Shown: positions 33,639 to 44,955 of the stretch, one piece after another
Layout: every line of letters starts with the position of its first letter
Numbering within the stretch: the stretch's first letter is position 1
Source of the DNA: Caenorhabditis elegans
Taxonomy: Eukaryota > Nematoda > Chromadorea > Rhabditida > Rhabditidae
Direction: 5' to 3'
NCBI RefSeq assembly: GCF_000002985.6
Contig: NC_003280.10
Span: 4,708,501-4,772,500, forward strand
DNA: 64,000 nt
Translations under genes and position numbers: made by a program
The notes under the pieces: generated by a model
What the model saw: only the letters and a program-made list of their open reading frames with translations
Database searches by the model: none
What the model was told of the DNA's origin: nothing

Positions 33639-36638
33639 ATGCTCAGTCGTCTAGTCAGCTCCGTCCATCCACAAATTGGGCTCCGTGCCGCTTCTTCTGC
33701 AGCCAACAATATTGTCAGTCAAGCTCAGCTTCAATCCGATCCTTCGAAGGTTGCTATTCAATATCCTTCTGAACGTTTTTTCCATAATTTTATAATTTTC
33801 CAGCTCCTCTTTATCGATGGCGATCGCAAAACGACTTATGGAGAATTTGTTAAACGAACTGGGCAATATGCAACTGCTCTGACTGAAAAGTACAATATAA
33901 AGGTCATTTTATCTTTAAAATTGTATAAATTCAACTTTTCAAATTCAAATTTTCTCAGAAAGGAGACCGTGTGATGGCTAGAGTATCAAAAACGACCGAT
34001 ACAGCTGCTCTCTACATTGCTTGTCTTCAAATCGGAGCACTCTATATTCCAGTCAATCCAGGATATACTGAATCTGAAGCTGCTCACTATATCAAGGATG
34101 CGACACCTTCGATTCTAGTCTCGTGCAATGAAGAATTGGATAAAGTTTTCAGAGATAAGATCAGGGTTATCAACGAGGATAAGTTGGCATCTGAAGCAGG
34201 AAGCTTGAATGTAAGCTGGAAAATATGAAAAATTTAATAATTTTCAAAAAAAAATTCAAAATTGAAAAAACCACAAATTCCTTGTGATGCTAATCAAGAA
34301 ATATAGAAAAAAATATTAATTTTACTTTACAAATTCGTGAAAACTTGAGCCTCCAGTTTAAAGGGACACGATCTTCTTCTGCTTGGGTCTCGTCACGATC
34401 TCAGCCACCGTGCAGTATCTATTCTGAACGTTTTTAGAAAAAAAAATTAAAAACCAAAATTTTGACAAGAATATTAGGAAAATAGGAAAAGTGTTTGGAG
34501 TACAAAAGTGACTACTTTTTTTTGGATTTTTCGGTATCGAAATACCGATCAAACCAAAAAACGCCGTGATCGTGCCGAGACCCACCCGGAAAATATCGTG
34601 TGCCTTTAAACTGACATGTCAAAATTAAGTCAAAAGAAAACACAATATACATACTATCCATGCCCAATATTCAAATGCAACATTTTCCAGGCATGCACCA
34701 TGATCGAACATGTCGAAAAATCGGATCCCGCATCAGTTTGCTACACTTCAGGAACCACCGGACTACCAAAAGGAGCAATCTTAACTCATGGATCATTGTC
34801 TAACAACGCACATGATATTGTCCGAGACTGGGGATTTACTGGAAATGATTATAATCTACATGCACTTCCATTCTATCATGTACATGGACTCTATTATTCC
34901 CTTCATTGCTCTTTATTCTCACATTCAACAATGATTTGGCGGTCGAAATTTGAAGTTGAAGATTGTATAAAATACATGAAAAATGCGACGGTTATGATGG
35001 GAGTACCAACATTCTTTTCAAGACTTTTGGCATCAAAGAATTTCAATAAAGAAGCATTCGGAAATGTTCGAGTATTCATTTCTGGATCTGCACCTCTATC
35101 AGTATCTACAATTGAAGAATTCAGGGAAAGAACTGGACAAGTGATTCTTGAAAGATATGGTATGACAGAAGCTGGAGTTATGACTACTAATCCATTGAAT
35201 GGAGAGAGAAAAGCTGGAACTGTTGGCCCGGCTGTACAAGGAGTTGGATGTAGAATTGCAAAAAATGGAGGAATTGAAGTGAAGACAAATGCGATTTTCG
35301 CTGGATATTGGAAGAATCCAAAGAAGACAGCTGAAGAATTCACTGAAGATGGATGGTTTAAAACTGGAGATGTTGGACATCTTGATGAGGATGGTTATTT
35401 GACGATTGGTGGAAGATCAAAGGATATGGTTATTACTGGAGGATTAAATGTATATCCAAAAGAACTTGAAGATTTCATTGATACACTTCCATTTGTTAAA
35501 GAATCTGCAGTTATTGCATCTCCACATCCAGATTTTGGAGAAGCAGTTGTTGCAATTGTAGTCCCGTCGGAGAAGGTGACTGATGAGAAGGAGTTTGAGA
35601 AGAAGCTTATTGGAATTATGAAGAAGAAGGTTGCCAATTATAAGGCAAGTTTTTTTATTTAAAAAATAATCCGAAATTTCAAGATTTTTGCGCTAAAAAT
35701 ACGGTACCCGGACACGACAAATTTAAATGAAAAAGAGTGTGCGCCTTTAGAGTACTGTAATCTTGAAATTTCGTTGCATCGAATTTTTCATCGATTTTTT
35801 TTCATATTATGTCAAAATCTGTGCGTTTTTTTCAGTTCTATAATGAACGCATATTTTTATTCAAAAAATTATAGAAAATGGGTGAAAATTTCGCAGAAAC
35901 AAAAATTTTAAGCTACAGTACTCTTCAAAGGCGCACACCTTTTTGTATTTGACAAAAAAAATTTCGCGTTTGGCTAATATTTTCTGCCATTTTTATTTTT
36001 TTGTTGTGAAACTAATCAATAAATGCAGAAAAACTTTAAAAAAATTGAATTCGTCTTGCTGTTTTCAATTTTCTTTTTCATTTTTTTTCTGTGTGCGCCA
36101 AGATTACTGTAATCTCAAATTTTCGTTAACGATGATTACTTACTTATTCAGTAAGTAATTTATTAATTAGAAGCACTAAAATAAAATTATGAAAAATCCC
36201 GCAGAAACTAAAGTTTTACGTTACAGTACTCTTTAAAGGCGCACAACTTTTTGCATTTAACAAAAATGTGTCATGTCGAGACCGGGTACCGTACTTTTGC
36301 GTCAAAAATCTCATAATAATCCCCTTAAAACTTTTTTTTTGAGTTTTCAAATTTCCATCGGACACCGCAATTCTCGTTCAGATATTTGTAATTTTTCAAG
36401 TTATAACAACCTGTTTTCAATCAACTTCTATAAAAAAAACATGTGATTTTTATAAATGTTTGATAACATACCTATTCTGCAAATAGGATACAAATATTAA
36501 AATCAAATTATCAAAGCTCAATGTCTAACATTTCAGGTTCCAAAGCGAGTGATTGTACTGGATGATTTGCCACGAAATCACATCACTAAGGTCCAGAAAA
36601 ACGTTCTCCGTGACACCTACAAGAACCTCTTCGCCTAA
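33639..36638 (+). CDS. acs-11: Acyl-CoA synthetase, ACSF3-like (probable mitochondrial)
   Basis: Five exons: 33639–33749, 33804–33902, 33959–34210, 34691–35644, 36537–36638; 505 residues. AMP-binding superfamily motifs: YTSGTTGLPKG (A3/P-loop, about 172–182), ALPFYHVHG, ERYGMTEAG (A5), DGWFKTGD (A7), GRSKDMVITGG (A8) and the catalytic Lys region LPRNHITKVQKN (A10). The first 27 residues (MLSRLVSSVHPQIGLRAASS...) are basic and without acids, like a mitochondrial presequence. The sequence resembles human ACSF3, which makes malonyl-CoA in the matrix. I removed 33750–33803 as an intron because SDPSK then LLFIDGDRK restores normal family spacing. The last intron starts AAG/GCAAGT, a GC donor, and is the only choice that keeps the A10 motif in frame. 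The gene symbol is from memory. Confidence 0.9.
34354..34613. repeat. Inverted-repeat element in acs-11 intron 3
   Basis: The left arm 34354–34400 (CAGTTTAAAGGGACACGAT...GGGTCTCGTCACGATC) matches the reverse complement of 34568–34613 with scattered mismatches. The arms are about 46 bases around an AT-rich centre. It belongs to the same family as the other palindromes carrying TTTAAAGGCGCAC and GGTCTCG words. Confidence 0.75.
35700..36293. repeat. 0.6 kb palindromic element in acs-11 intron 4
   Basis: The ends are reverse complements: TACGGTACCCGGACACGACA at the left and ATGTCGAGACCGGGTACCGTA at the right. Pairing continues inward through TGTGCGCCTTTAGAGTACTG and its partner CAGTACTCTTTAAAGGCGCA. 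A second inner pair (35912–35970 and about 36086–36125) repeats the same words, suggesting nested or multimerised copies. Non-coding. It accounts for most of the 892-base intron that begins with a GC donor. Confidence 0.8.
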
Positions 36639-37392
36639 TTCCATTCCCAGTCAACAATACATCCCCAAAATATAGATATCATTTTTCTATTTTCAAATTG
36701 TAAATATTTCATAAGTATTGTAGAATCTTTTGTACAATTTTTCAACTTTTAACAGTAGAAAATAACAGTTGTTTATAGATATTTTTTGTTTCTATTGTTC
36801 TCCACACACTTTTAGGACGACGTTGTCCTCCTGACCCCGTAATCAGTCAGACTATTCTTAAGATGAGAGACATTTGATTATCAGATTAACATCAATGATA
36901 TTATATATCTTGGCAACATCTTACGCGGTCAGTGTGTACCCGTTTTGGACATGTTGGAATCACGTGAAGCCCGTGAGAACTTTGGCTATAAAGAGAAGTG
37001 AAAAGACAAAAAGGAAGATAAAAAACGAAAGAGTATAGTGATTTATGACACAGATTTGCCCATGGTTTTTGCGAAACTCTTTGCCGAAACTCGATGTGTG
37101 ATGTGCTAAATACTGTACTTCGAAATGCTTGTCAGCTTCCTTATGGTCTCACCACGAATTTTTTTGAATTGAAACTGCGGTGTGAGCCTTTAAAAAGTAC
37201 AGTAACCACTTAGCCATTATTCCGCTTTTTTTGCAAATACATGCAAAATAAATCAATACCCAAGGAAGTCACAAAATTACGAGAGGTAGGTTACTGTACA
37301 ACTTAAAGGCGCTTTCGAGAAGACCCAATTCGAAATGTTTTCATCGTGGCAGCAGCGGGTATCTTAATTTTGCAGAATTCTGAGATATCCTG

Positions 37393-37448
37393 TTAAAGGC
37401 GCACGGATTTATTCCGAGGCCCACCTGAACGAATCCGTGCGCATTTAA
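37393..37448. repeat. Short near-perfect hairpin
   Basis: Arms 37393–37409 (TTAAAGGCGCACGGATT) and 37432–37448 pair with one mismatch around a 22-base loop. It is a minimal copy of the TTTAAAGGCGCAC palindrome family. Confidence 0.75.
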
Positions 37449-38363
37449 GTAGATATGTCTAGGTCCTACGAATATACAATAGCGTATTTCATGATTTTTA
37501 CACGTCCAACATAAGCCTAAACCTAAAGAAAAGTAAGGAAATGTACCATTTTGCAAATTTTTCTATAAATTATAAATTTACTTTTAAGGCTCCCACTGCG
37601 GGCAAGTACGTCTTCAGGCGTGTCTACCTGTTCACATGCCTACTAGGTAGGCCCCGGGCAGGCGTCGTTCGCCTTGGAGGCTGGCAAAAATTGTCCTGAA
37701 AATAAACTTACAAATCTGGAATTGTTTAAAAAAACCATCCATAAGTTCCTCGAAGTAGTTCCCCATGCACCTAGTTTGAACCTGCTGGGATCAAAAATTC
37801 CGCTGTAAAATATCCAAACGGGAGCGTGAATGAATCATATACAATTCGTCAAACATCTCTCGGTCCAAAAAAGAAATACAAAGAAAGATCTATAACACTT
37901 GTTATTTCCCCCGAACAGTGGTTAGTCGCCACCACCCACGCGTAGGAATTTCTTCGAATTTGATAAGAGAGCTATTGAAAAAGAAAAAGGCGACTTTCAA
38001 CTTTCAAAAATCAGAAAAATGTGACTTCGCCTTCAAAGTGATCATTTCAGAAGTATTTTCAATTGTAGAGAGTGTACATAAAATGGAGAGACATCATGGA
38101 GACCTGAAAGTTTTATAAATGGGAGGACGATGGACGGAGTGGTCGGACCTGGACGACGACACTAGCCATTGTTTTCTTCGTTTTAGTTTTTTTTTTCTGA
38201 TAGCTGATAACTATTTTTTCTTTTTGTTCATATTTTTGAATGGGTCTTGCAGCGAAAAAAGTCCTTCGCTTATTTGAAATTTATTTTTGTTCTTGCTACT
38301 TTATCTTAACATTCCGAAGTGGGTGCACAAATGTATTCTACTTTCCCGACATTTGGGCAAAAA

Positions 38364-38525
38364 TACGGTTCCCGGTCTCGACACGACAAAAAATGTAAAA
38401 ATAAATATATTCTTATCGGGAATCTATCAAAAATTGATTAGTCTTCCAAAAAGCAAAATTACAGTACTCTTTATAGGCGCAAACCTCTTCGCAATAAAAC
38501 AATTTGTCGTGGCGAGACCCGGTAA
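38364..38525. repeat. 162 bp palindromic element
   Basis: It starts TACGGTTCCCGGTCTCGACA and ends TTTGTCGTGGCGAGACCCGG, so the termini are inverted repeats. It contains CAGTACTCTTTATAGGCGCA. Same family as the acs-11 intron element. Confidence 0.8.
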
Positions 38526-41477
38526 TATAATTACATAATAAATTTTTGGGTCCTTAAGTACGCATTTTATAAAGTTGATAAATTATAGTTTAAACTTTTG
38601 CAGTTTGAAGCTTTGCTTTCACTCATTTTTCTTAAATTTTCTTACCTTATCAATTCCCCTTCTGCAACAATAAAGCTTCTGTAGAAGCCGTAAGGTGTCA
38701 AAGTGCATAAAGTGGATTCACGTGATTCATTCACGTGCCACATTCCGATACAGTAGTCAAGTGTGTGTCACGCCCCTTTTCCCGCGCCGCCCATCCGCGC
38801 ATACAAATCTCCGCTGCCACACGCATTCATTCTCAATCAGATCATCTTTGATTCGCTGTCAATGGTTCTACGATGTCTGGCTCGATTATGGAGATCGTGT
38901 AGAAATGTTTAATCTAGAAGTTGGCAAAAAATAATGAAAAATTATTGCTTTTTGATTTTGTTAATAAAGAAGCAATAAACTATAGTTTTATTCTTCTTTT
39001 TGTTGTTTTCCCGTTATAAGACTAACCAATGAAATTCCAGATTCTAACCTTGCTTAATTAATTGAGGCAAAAAAAGTGCAGTCTGCAAACATCCCTACCT
39101 CGTGTGAAGGCGCAAGGCAGGCGTTTTGGCGCCTACTTGGAAGCCCGAGATTTAACTGATTTTAGTAGATAGACAATCTTTCGTAAATGCATCAGTTTTC
39201 ATTGGAATTTAACCGCGTTGGCACACCTTGTATGCAGGCGTAGGTCGCTAGGCACGCGGTAGGCGTATGGATCTTGTAGGCAGGTAGGCAGACACGTATT
39301 TTTGCTACATGTTAATGTGTCGTTCGCTCATAAACTGCCTCCTCAAATGATAACTTTTTATCTCTTTTTATATAGGTGGTCTCTTTACATCAATGACCTT
39401 CCTCGATATTCCACGTCATTATTGTTTTGTTTAAACATGAAATTCAGTAAGTTAAAGGTGAACATGTGACTTGTCTTTAAAAGTTGTATAAAAGATGTCG
39501 TCAGGCGTAGGGAATTTTCAGTTTAGTGTCTGAAAGGACTTCCAACTTTTAACTAGTTATTTTTAGGGCATTAAATGTGTCTAGTGGGACTACAAAAAGT
39601 TGTCAAACTGACAGATTGTTCTATAATTAATTTAGGATTTGATCAACCTTTAGGACCTTTTTACGAATAGTTAGGCACCCACGAGGTAGGCATAGGCGCC
39701 TTGAAAGAATACCTACGTCACTAGGGAGTGGTATTTCCACAAGAGAAGAAAAAAGTATATGACTTTCTAAATTAAATTCAATCCACTGGATTTGATGAAT
39801 TTTCTCCAATTTCAAGTTTTATTTTGTCTTGGAATAGTGTAGAAAATTACTCAATCCTATGGGAAGTCCATTAGTTAGACCTATTCTTCAATTTCAAAAT
39901 TGATTTATCAAAAGATCGCCCAGTATATAAGTATCAAACTAGTTAGTTAACTTTTCAACAAAAAAAAGAAGAATAGAGAACCTTCTAGACTGTGACAGAT
40001 CATGAACCCGCGACCTTTACAAAAATGTTGTTTGGTGTCATATTAAATCACGTGGGTTCTACTGAAAAACGATTGATAACGGTGATCTATCTTCACGTGA
40101 AGTTTGCCGTGAGAAAGTTGAAAAAGATCTTTGAGTTTTATTTTGATCGGGACATTTTGAAAAATGTGTCATTAAATTAATGCAAATGTGTTGATCACCA
40201 TGGATGCCAAAATGCCAAACCATCTACAGTACCCCTTTAAGACAATGATCTCTGTTGTTGTTGCCTTGGTTTCGTGAAGTTCAGCGACTTGGTCTTCTCT
40301 GATCGATCAACTTCATACATACACATCATATCCGCCTCTCCACCATGCTACGTAGAAGTGTACAATGGAACATGAAGATGGCGTCATTTTAATTGTACAA
40401 ATGATTGTATATGATTTACGAATATGAAGAAGAAGAGAGTGAGAGCATGACTCAGTTCGCGCATCGGGTGCCCGCCCCCATTTATTTCCGTATAGTCTGG
40501 ACTTTATAAGCAATGCATAGGTCTCAAGTTTATTTGTTCTAGATTTTTAATTTCAATTTCTTTTTGTTTTTCATTAATTGAAGTTGTAGGCAGACGTAGG
40601 AGTAGGTGCCTACATAGTATAGATTTGGGTCAGGTAGGTTCTTGTCTTTTACAGCTTATATCTTGAATATTTGTAGTTTTAGTTGGAATTCAGTAACTTA
40701 AGAAGTAAAGGGAAACTCTTTAGAAGTATTTTGAAAACTTCCACATTTTTAATTTTTAGTTGAATTGAAGTAATCTTGCTATTTGCTAGTAAAGTTAGCT
40801 ATGCACCCATACCAGGACTGGGCCAGTCTGGCATGTTCTCCCACTATTTTTCATTAAACTCTAGTGATAAAATATAGAAACATATTTTCTTTATCTGAAA
40901 ATACATTTTATTTTAGTTGGAACAGTTTTAAAAAATTTCTAAAAGTAGAAATTGCCGAAAAAAAAATCGACAACTTATTTAATCAAAAAATAAACTTTCG
41001 GACACATTTTGAGCACTTTCTCGATTTTTCCAACGAAAATAAAATTTATTTTCAGATAATTCAAATAATTTTCTACAGTCTATCACCCCTAAAAGTATTT
41101 TGATTGAACTAACGATAATCGAGATACTGGCTGGCAAAGTAAAGCAATTGGGGTCGAGCACTGATAGTGAACAATATATTTAATTAAGTTAAAGGTTTCA
41201 CAATAAAACAAAACTGTTTACCAAACTAAAAAAGGAATGACCTTGATAAACATCGTGATCCAAAGATATTGATAATGATCAATGAGAGAAGAGAGTTGGC
41301 TCAAGGTCATCTGGACTACTGTAGTAAGGGTTTTTAAAAGCTTCCCCACTCCCGTTCTATCTCTGCATTTTTCTTCTATTTTATATTTTTATTTTTCCCT
41401 TCCTCATACTTCTACTTCTTGCCGTATTGATCTTTTCTTACCTCTTAAAAACTAAACCAATTTTCAGATAAAACAAA

Positions 41478-43087
41478 ATGCTGAAAGCTTCAAAATCAAT
41501 TTCCGTGGAAGACCTTCACCAATTTTCGGACGAGGAATATGTGGAGGCAAAACAAAAGAAGATTCCAGGAAGAATGAGGTGGTACATCTGTGCAATAGTT
41601 ACGGGATTGATGACTCTTGTTCAAGCAAATGTTCATGTTTATAATTTTACGGTTTTATGTATGCAGGAAGAACAGGAAAAGGCAAATAATGGTGAGTTAT
41701 TTCAAGTATCCAACAATCTGATTTGATTTTTATTTCTATTTCAGAAAGCCTATCAAGAAACGAGACAATTCTCCCATCATCCTTAAACTTTAACTTTTCA
41801 AAATTCGAGCAAGATCTTCTATTCTCAGCTGCCTACATTGCTCCACTACCTTCTATTATCATTTTATACTTTTTGACCAATAGATCCGGAGTTAAAACAA
41901 CATTCCTGATCTGCTCGATGCTCTCATTCCTATCCACGATCCTCACGCCAATCGCTACTCAGTATGGCTTTTGGTTCTTCTGGGCGGCTCGCTTCTTCCA
42001 AGGACTTCCAACTGCAATTCTTGGAATCGTTGTCTCCGTGGTGACATGTCACTGGTCAACTCTCACTGAAAATGGAACATATGTATCTATTCTGGCAGCT
42101 CACTACCAAATTGCTCCACTGTTAACCATGCCTCTGTCAGCTTTGATGTGCAGTGTGGGAGGATGGAGTTCAGTTTATTATACTCAAGGAACTATTACAG
42201 CTATTCTGATTGTCTTGTTTGCTGTGTTCTACACTGACAAACCATCGGAGAGCAAATTTGTTTCAAAGGGAGAGCTGAAGGCAATTGAAGATGGGAAATC
42301 ATTGGAAGAGAAGCATGTTGAGAAGAGTAAGACTCCATTCGTCGCAATTCACAAGGATCCAGCTGTCTGGGCGATTTGGATCACATCAGTTGGAGGAACG
42401 ATCGGATTCTCCATTTTCTTGCAATACGGCCCAACTTATCTCAATAAAGTTCTTCATTACAATCTCTCGACTACTGGATGGACTGCAGCAGTTCCTTACA
42501 TCTTCTCTTGCATTGCCCGCATTGTTGCTCAACCATTGTCAGCCAATTGCTCATTCCTCGGAGAACGTCTTGCTGCAATTGTCACCACTACAATTTCCCA
42601 GGGCACAATGGCCATCTGCTTCCTTGTCCTCATGTTCATCCCACAGACATGGTCCTCAGTCGGGCAACTCTGCTATAGTTTGGTGATCGTTGCCAATGGA
42701 CTGAATGGAGTTGGAATTACAAGAAGTGCTCAGCTGGTTTGCAAGCAGCATATGTCATTTGTCTACACTGCTAGAGCATTTTACAATGGAAGTGTTGGAT
42801 TGTTCCTGCCATTACTTGTTAACTTTGTTGCTCCAAATGATACACACAACGAATGGACACGACTTTTCTTGTAAGTTTCTTTACATTTAATTTCAAAAAC
42901 TTCTACTTCTACTTTCCCCATTTTCAGAATCATCTTCTGCATTGTCTTCGTCTCCAATCTGATCTTCATTGCCTTCTCCAGCACTGAACCAGCTCAATGG
43001 ACAATAGGAACATCTGAAGTTGACAATAGATCCGAGCAAGATTTGGAAGATCAAAAGAGTACTTCGACTACTGTAGAGAAATTCTAA
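41478..43087 (+). CDS. Major facilitator transporter, SLC17-like anion transporter
   Basis: Three exons: 41478–41691, 41745–42870, 42928–43087; 499 residues. The fold is that of an MFS 12-helix carrier. Helix 1 (WYICAIVTGLMTLVQANVHV) is followed by a glycosylated luminal or extracellular loop (NET, then NFNFSK). Helices 2–6 include the RFFQGLPTAI segment typical of SLC17 proteins. A charged central loop (GELKAIEDGKSLEEKHVEK) follows, then helices 7–12 from AVWAIWITSVGGTIGFSIFL onward. The acidic C-tail ends SEQDLEDQKSTSTTVEKF. SLC17 proteins move phosphate, glutamate, sialic acid or other anions; which applies here cannot be read from sequence. The start follows a TTTTCAG acceptor at 41467. 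Poly(A) signal AATAAA at 43304–43309. Confidence 0.9.
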
Positions 43088-43830
43088 ATTCAAAGTTCAT
43101 TTTCCGACGTAGTCTATCGTTTTAGACCTAGAATTGATTATGTACATTGCCCACCAAAAACCAAAAATTCTTAAAATTGTTACGGGTTCAATTGAATTTG
43201 ACAAACAAACTCCCCCCTCACTGCTTTGCTTCAACAATTATACATCTCATGTTTATATTTTTTTCTTGTTTAATTGTTTACGATTGTGTATAAATTTGTA
43301 CGAAATAAAACATTTAAAATTGATTTTCTGAAAAATTATTCCAGAATGTACATACACTTGTTCAAACCAGGGGTAAGAATTGCCGTCCAGCAATTCTATA
43401 ACATGAGCCAGTGTGACATGTTTTTCCAAGAATATAAATTTCTAAAAAAAATTTTCTTCATCTGAAAATAACCTGGAAATATTAAAAAAGTGCTCAAAAA
43501 TGTCCAAATGTTGGAAAATGCCGGAAAAGTATTCTACCATTTGTGGGATTTTTCCAGCAAGTTTTTTTCCCGGCAAAACTTTATTCACAAGTGCACGAGC
43601 ATCATTATATTTATTAAACAAAATTAACCTTAAACAACTTTTTAACATACCAAAGTTCAATTTAAAATTATCCTTCTTATCGACAAGAAAGGTGTTCAAC
43701 TGATGTTAACAGAAAAACTTCACCATAGAACACACGAGGGGAATCATTGAAACAGATTGGCTGAGAACGTGTGGTAACAGGTTCCCAAATTGCGTCAACA
43801 TCATCATAATTTGACAACAAAATTCTTCAG
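43088..43830. other. Spacer upstream of BTB fragment
   Basis: It holds the transporter 3'UTR (poly(A) signal 43304). I looked here for the missing first half of the BTB domain and saw no exon on the + strand. Confidence 0.5.
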
Positions 43831-44442
43831 GTGATCACATGGCTCTCAACTGAGACCTATCATCCACCGGCGAAGCTCACACCAAATATGGTGGCGGAAA
43901 TTCTTGAGCTTTCGGATATGATTGTACCACTGGAAGTTAGCCCGCTTTTCCCAACAATTGAGAAGCACATGATGGAAGAACTTGTTCAGGTGAGCTACAA
44001 TATTCCAGAAACCCATATTGATGTAGTTTTTGCAGAACTATGAGGACTTGCACTACATCAAGCAGATGCTCCTGGTTACTCACAACAGCAGGATCACAAC
44101 CTTGCTTGGATCATGTCAGGCCACAATCATCAGCTTTCACTTCGATGATTTCATCAAGGACATGCGGGAGAATGTAAGTTGTTACAGGAGAAACTTCTGC
44201 TTGCTTGCCTATCTTGAGAGTACTGAAAAGTTACATTTTACAGCCAAATCCAGCGTTCACAGAACTTGTTGAAGATCACGTTTGGCGCAGGGAACGTACT
44301 AGTGTGATGGTATACATTTACTGAGTTCGTGACAAGACCCAAAATATATAATTTTCAGAGCTCACTTCTCAAAACCTACGCAAAAAGTCAGTGTGTCCGT
44401 AGCTTCGTGAGAAAAGTGGCGCCGGTGGAGCAACAGGACTAG
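43831..44442 (+). pseudogene. BTB/POZ protein fragment (second half of domain only)
   Basis: Four in-frame exons: 43831–43989, 44036–44173, 44244–44309, 44359–44442, about 148 residues. The first begins directly after a TTCTTCAG acceptor. YHPPAKLTPNMVAEILELSD...FPTIEKHMMEEL matches the latter half of a BTB domain. It is followed by a helical continuation (DLHYIKQMLLVTHNS, FHFDDFIKDMREN) like worm BATH/BTB proteins. The first half of the BTB fold was not found upstream. The first in-frame ATG is at 43888, inside the domain. Either the acceptor is a trans-splice site and a shortened protein is made, or this is a 5'-truncated pseudogene. The open frames and clean splice sites argue against long decay. 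Poly(A) signal AATAAA at 44471–44476. Confidence 0.55.
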
Positions 44443-44955
44443 AATGTGAACTAGATTCGAGATTTATTTCAATAAAATAGTGTTCAGAAAATATGTGTTT
44501 TTTGTCACAGCTACATTTATCACAGCTACTTTCACTTTCTCAGAGTTTTTCATCTATGCTCCGCTTTTTTCTCACAGATTTTCATGTCACAAGTTCTGAA
44601 AACCACGCCCGTGGCTGAAGAAACTCCTAGACCACGCACTGTGTAGTCCTCTCGGACAAGTAGACCGAAAATTATTAAAATTAAATTTTCTTTCTCATTT
44701 TGTGTTTTTAAGCTAATTAGACATTTTTTCGATTGTTCTGATTTAAAAAAAAATTAAAAATCAGGCCGAAAAAATATTATACCTGAAAATTTTAAAAAAA
44801 AAGTGATCTCAAAATTGTTAAAACACATTTTTGATCTACCAGCCGGCTGCCAAACTCTGTCTTCCCGCAGCGTTCGGTATTATTAAACGTTCTTCTCTTT
44901 TTAGTTTTCTCCTCTTCACGAATCCATTAATTTATTTTTTTCAGATCCAACGGAA
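44443..44955. other. Spacer between BTB fragment and F-box-like gene
   Basis: Poly(A) signal of the BTB fragment (44471), then 450 bases without an exon. An SL-type acceptor TTTTTTTCAG ends at 44944, 11 bases before the next ATG. The spacing is long for a standard operon. Confidence 0.45.

Larger units (their letters stand above)
36639..41477. other. Gene-poor 4.8 kb with palindromes, GTAGGCA repeats and E-boxes
   Basis: No exon is supported. Seen: a hairpin at 37393–37448, a palindromic element at 38364–38525, clusters of GTAGGCA-type words (37590–37690, 39085–39300, 39670–39730, 40585–40650), and CACGTG E-boxes at 36961, 38719, 38732, 40049 and 40094. The last 250 bases are the presumed promoter of the SLC17-like gene. 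Confidence 0.55.

Noticed and set aside
33750..33803. Reading this stretch as coding in acs-11
   Set aside because: It is open in frame, but the 18 codons break the family spacing before DGDRKTTYGEF, and TTTTCCAG precedes CTC, so an intron is better.
34903..35343. 146-codon – strand frame opposite acs-11
   Set aside because: Shadow of the acyl-CoA synthetase exon.
38695..38934. 79-codon + frame near paired E-boxes
   Set aside because: Composition is not protein-like and there is no splice partner; kept only as context for the E-boxes.
39980..40020. tRNA-like words near ATCATGAACCCGCGACC
   Set aside because: No cloverleaf could be formed; no A/B box pair with proper spacing.
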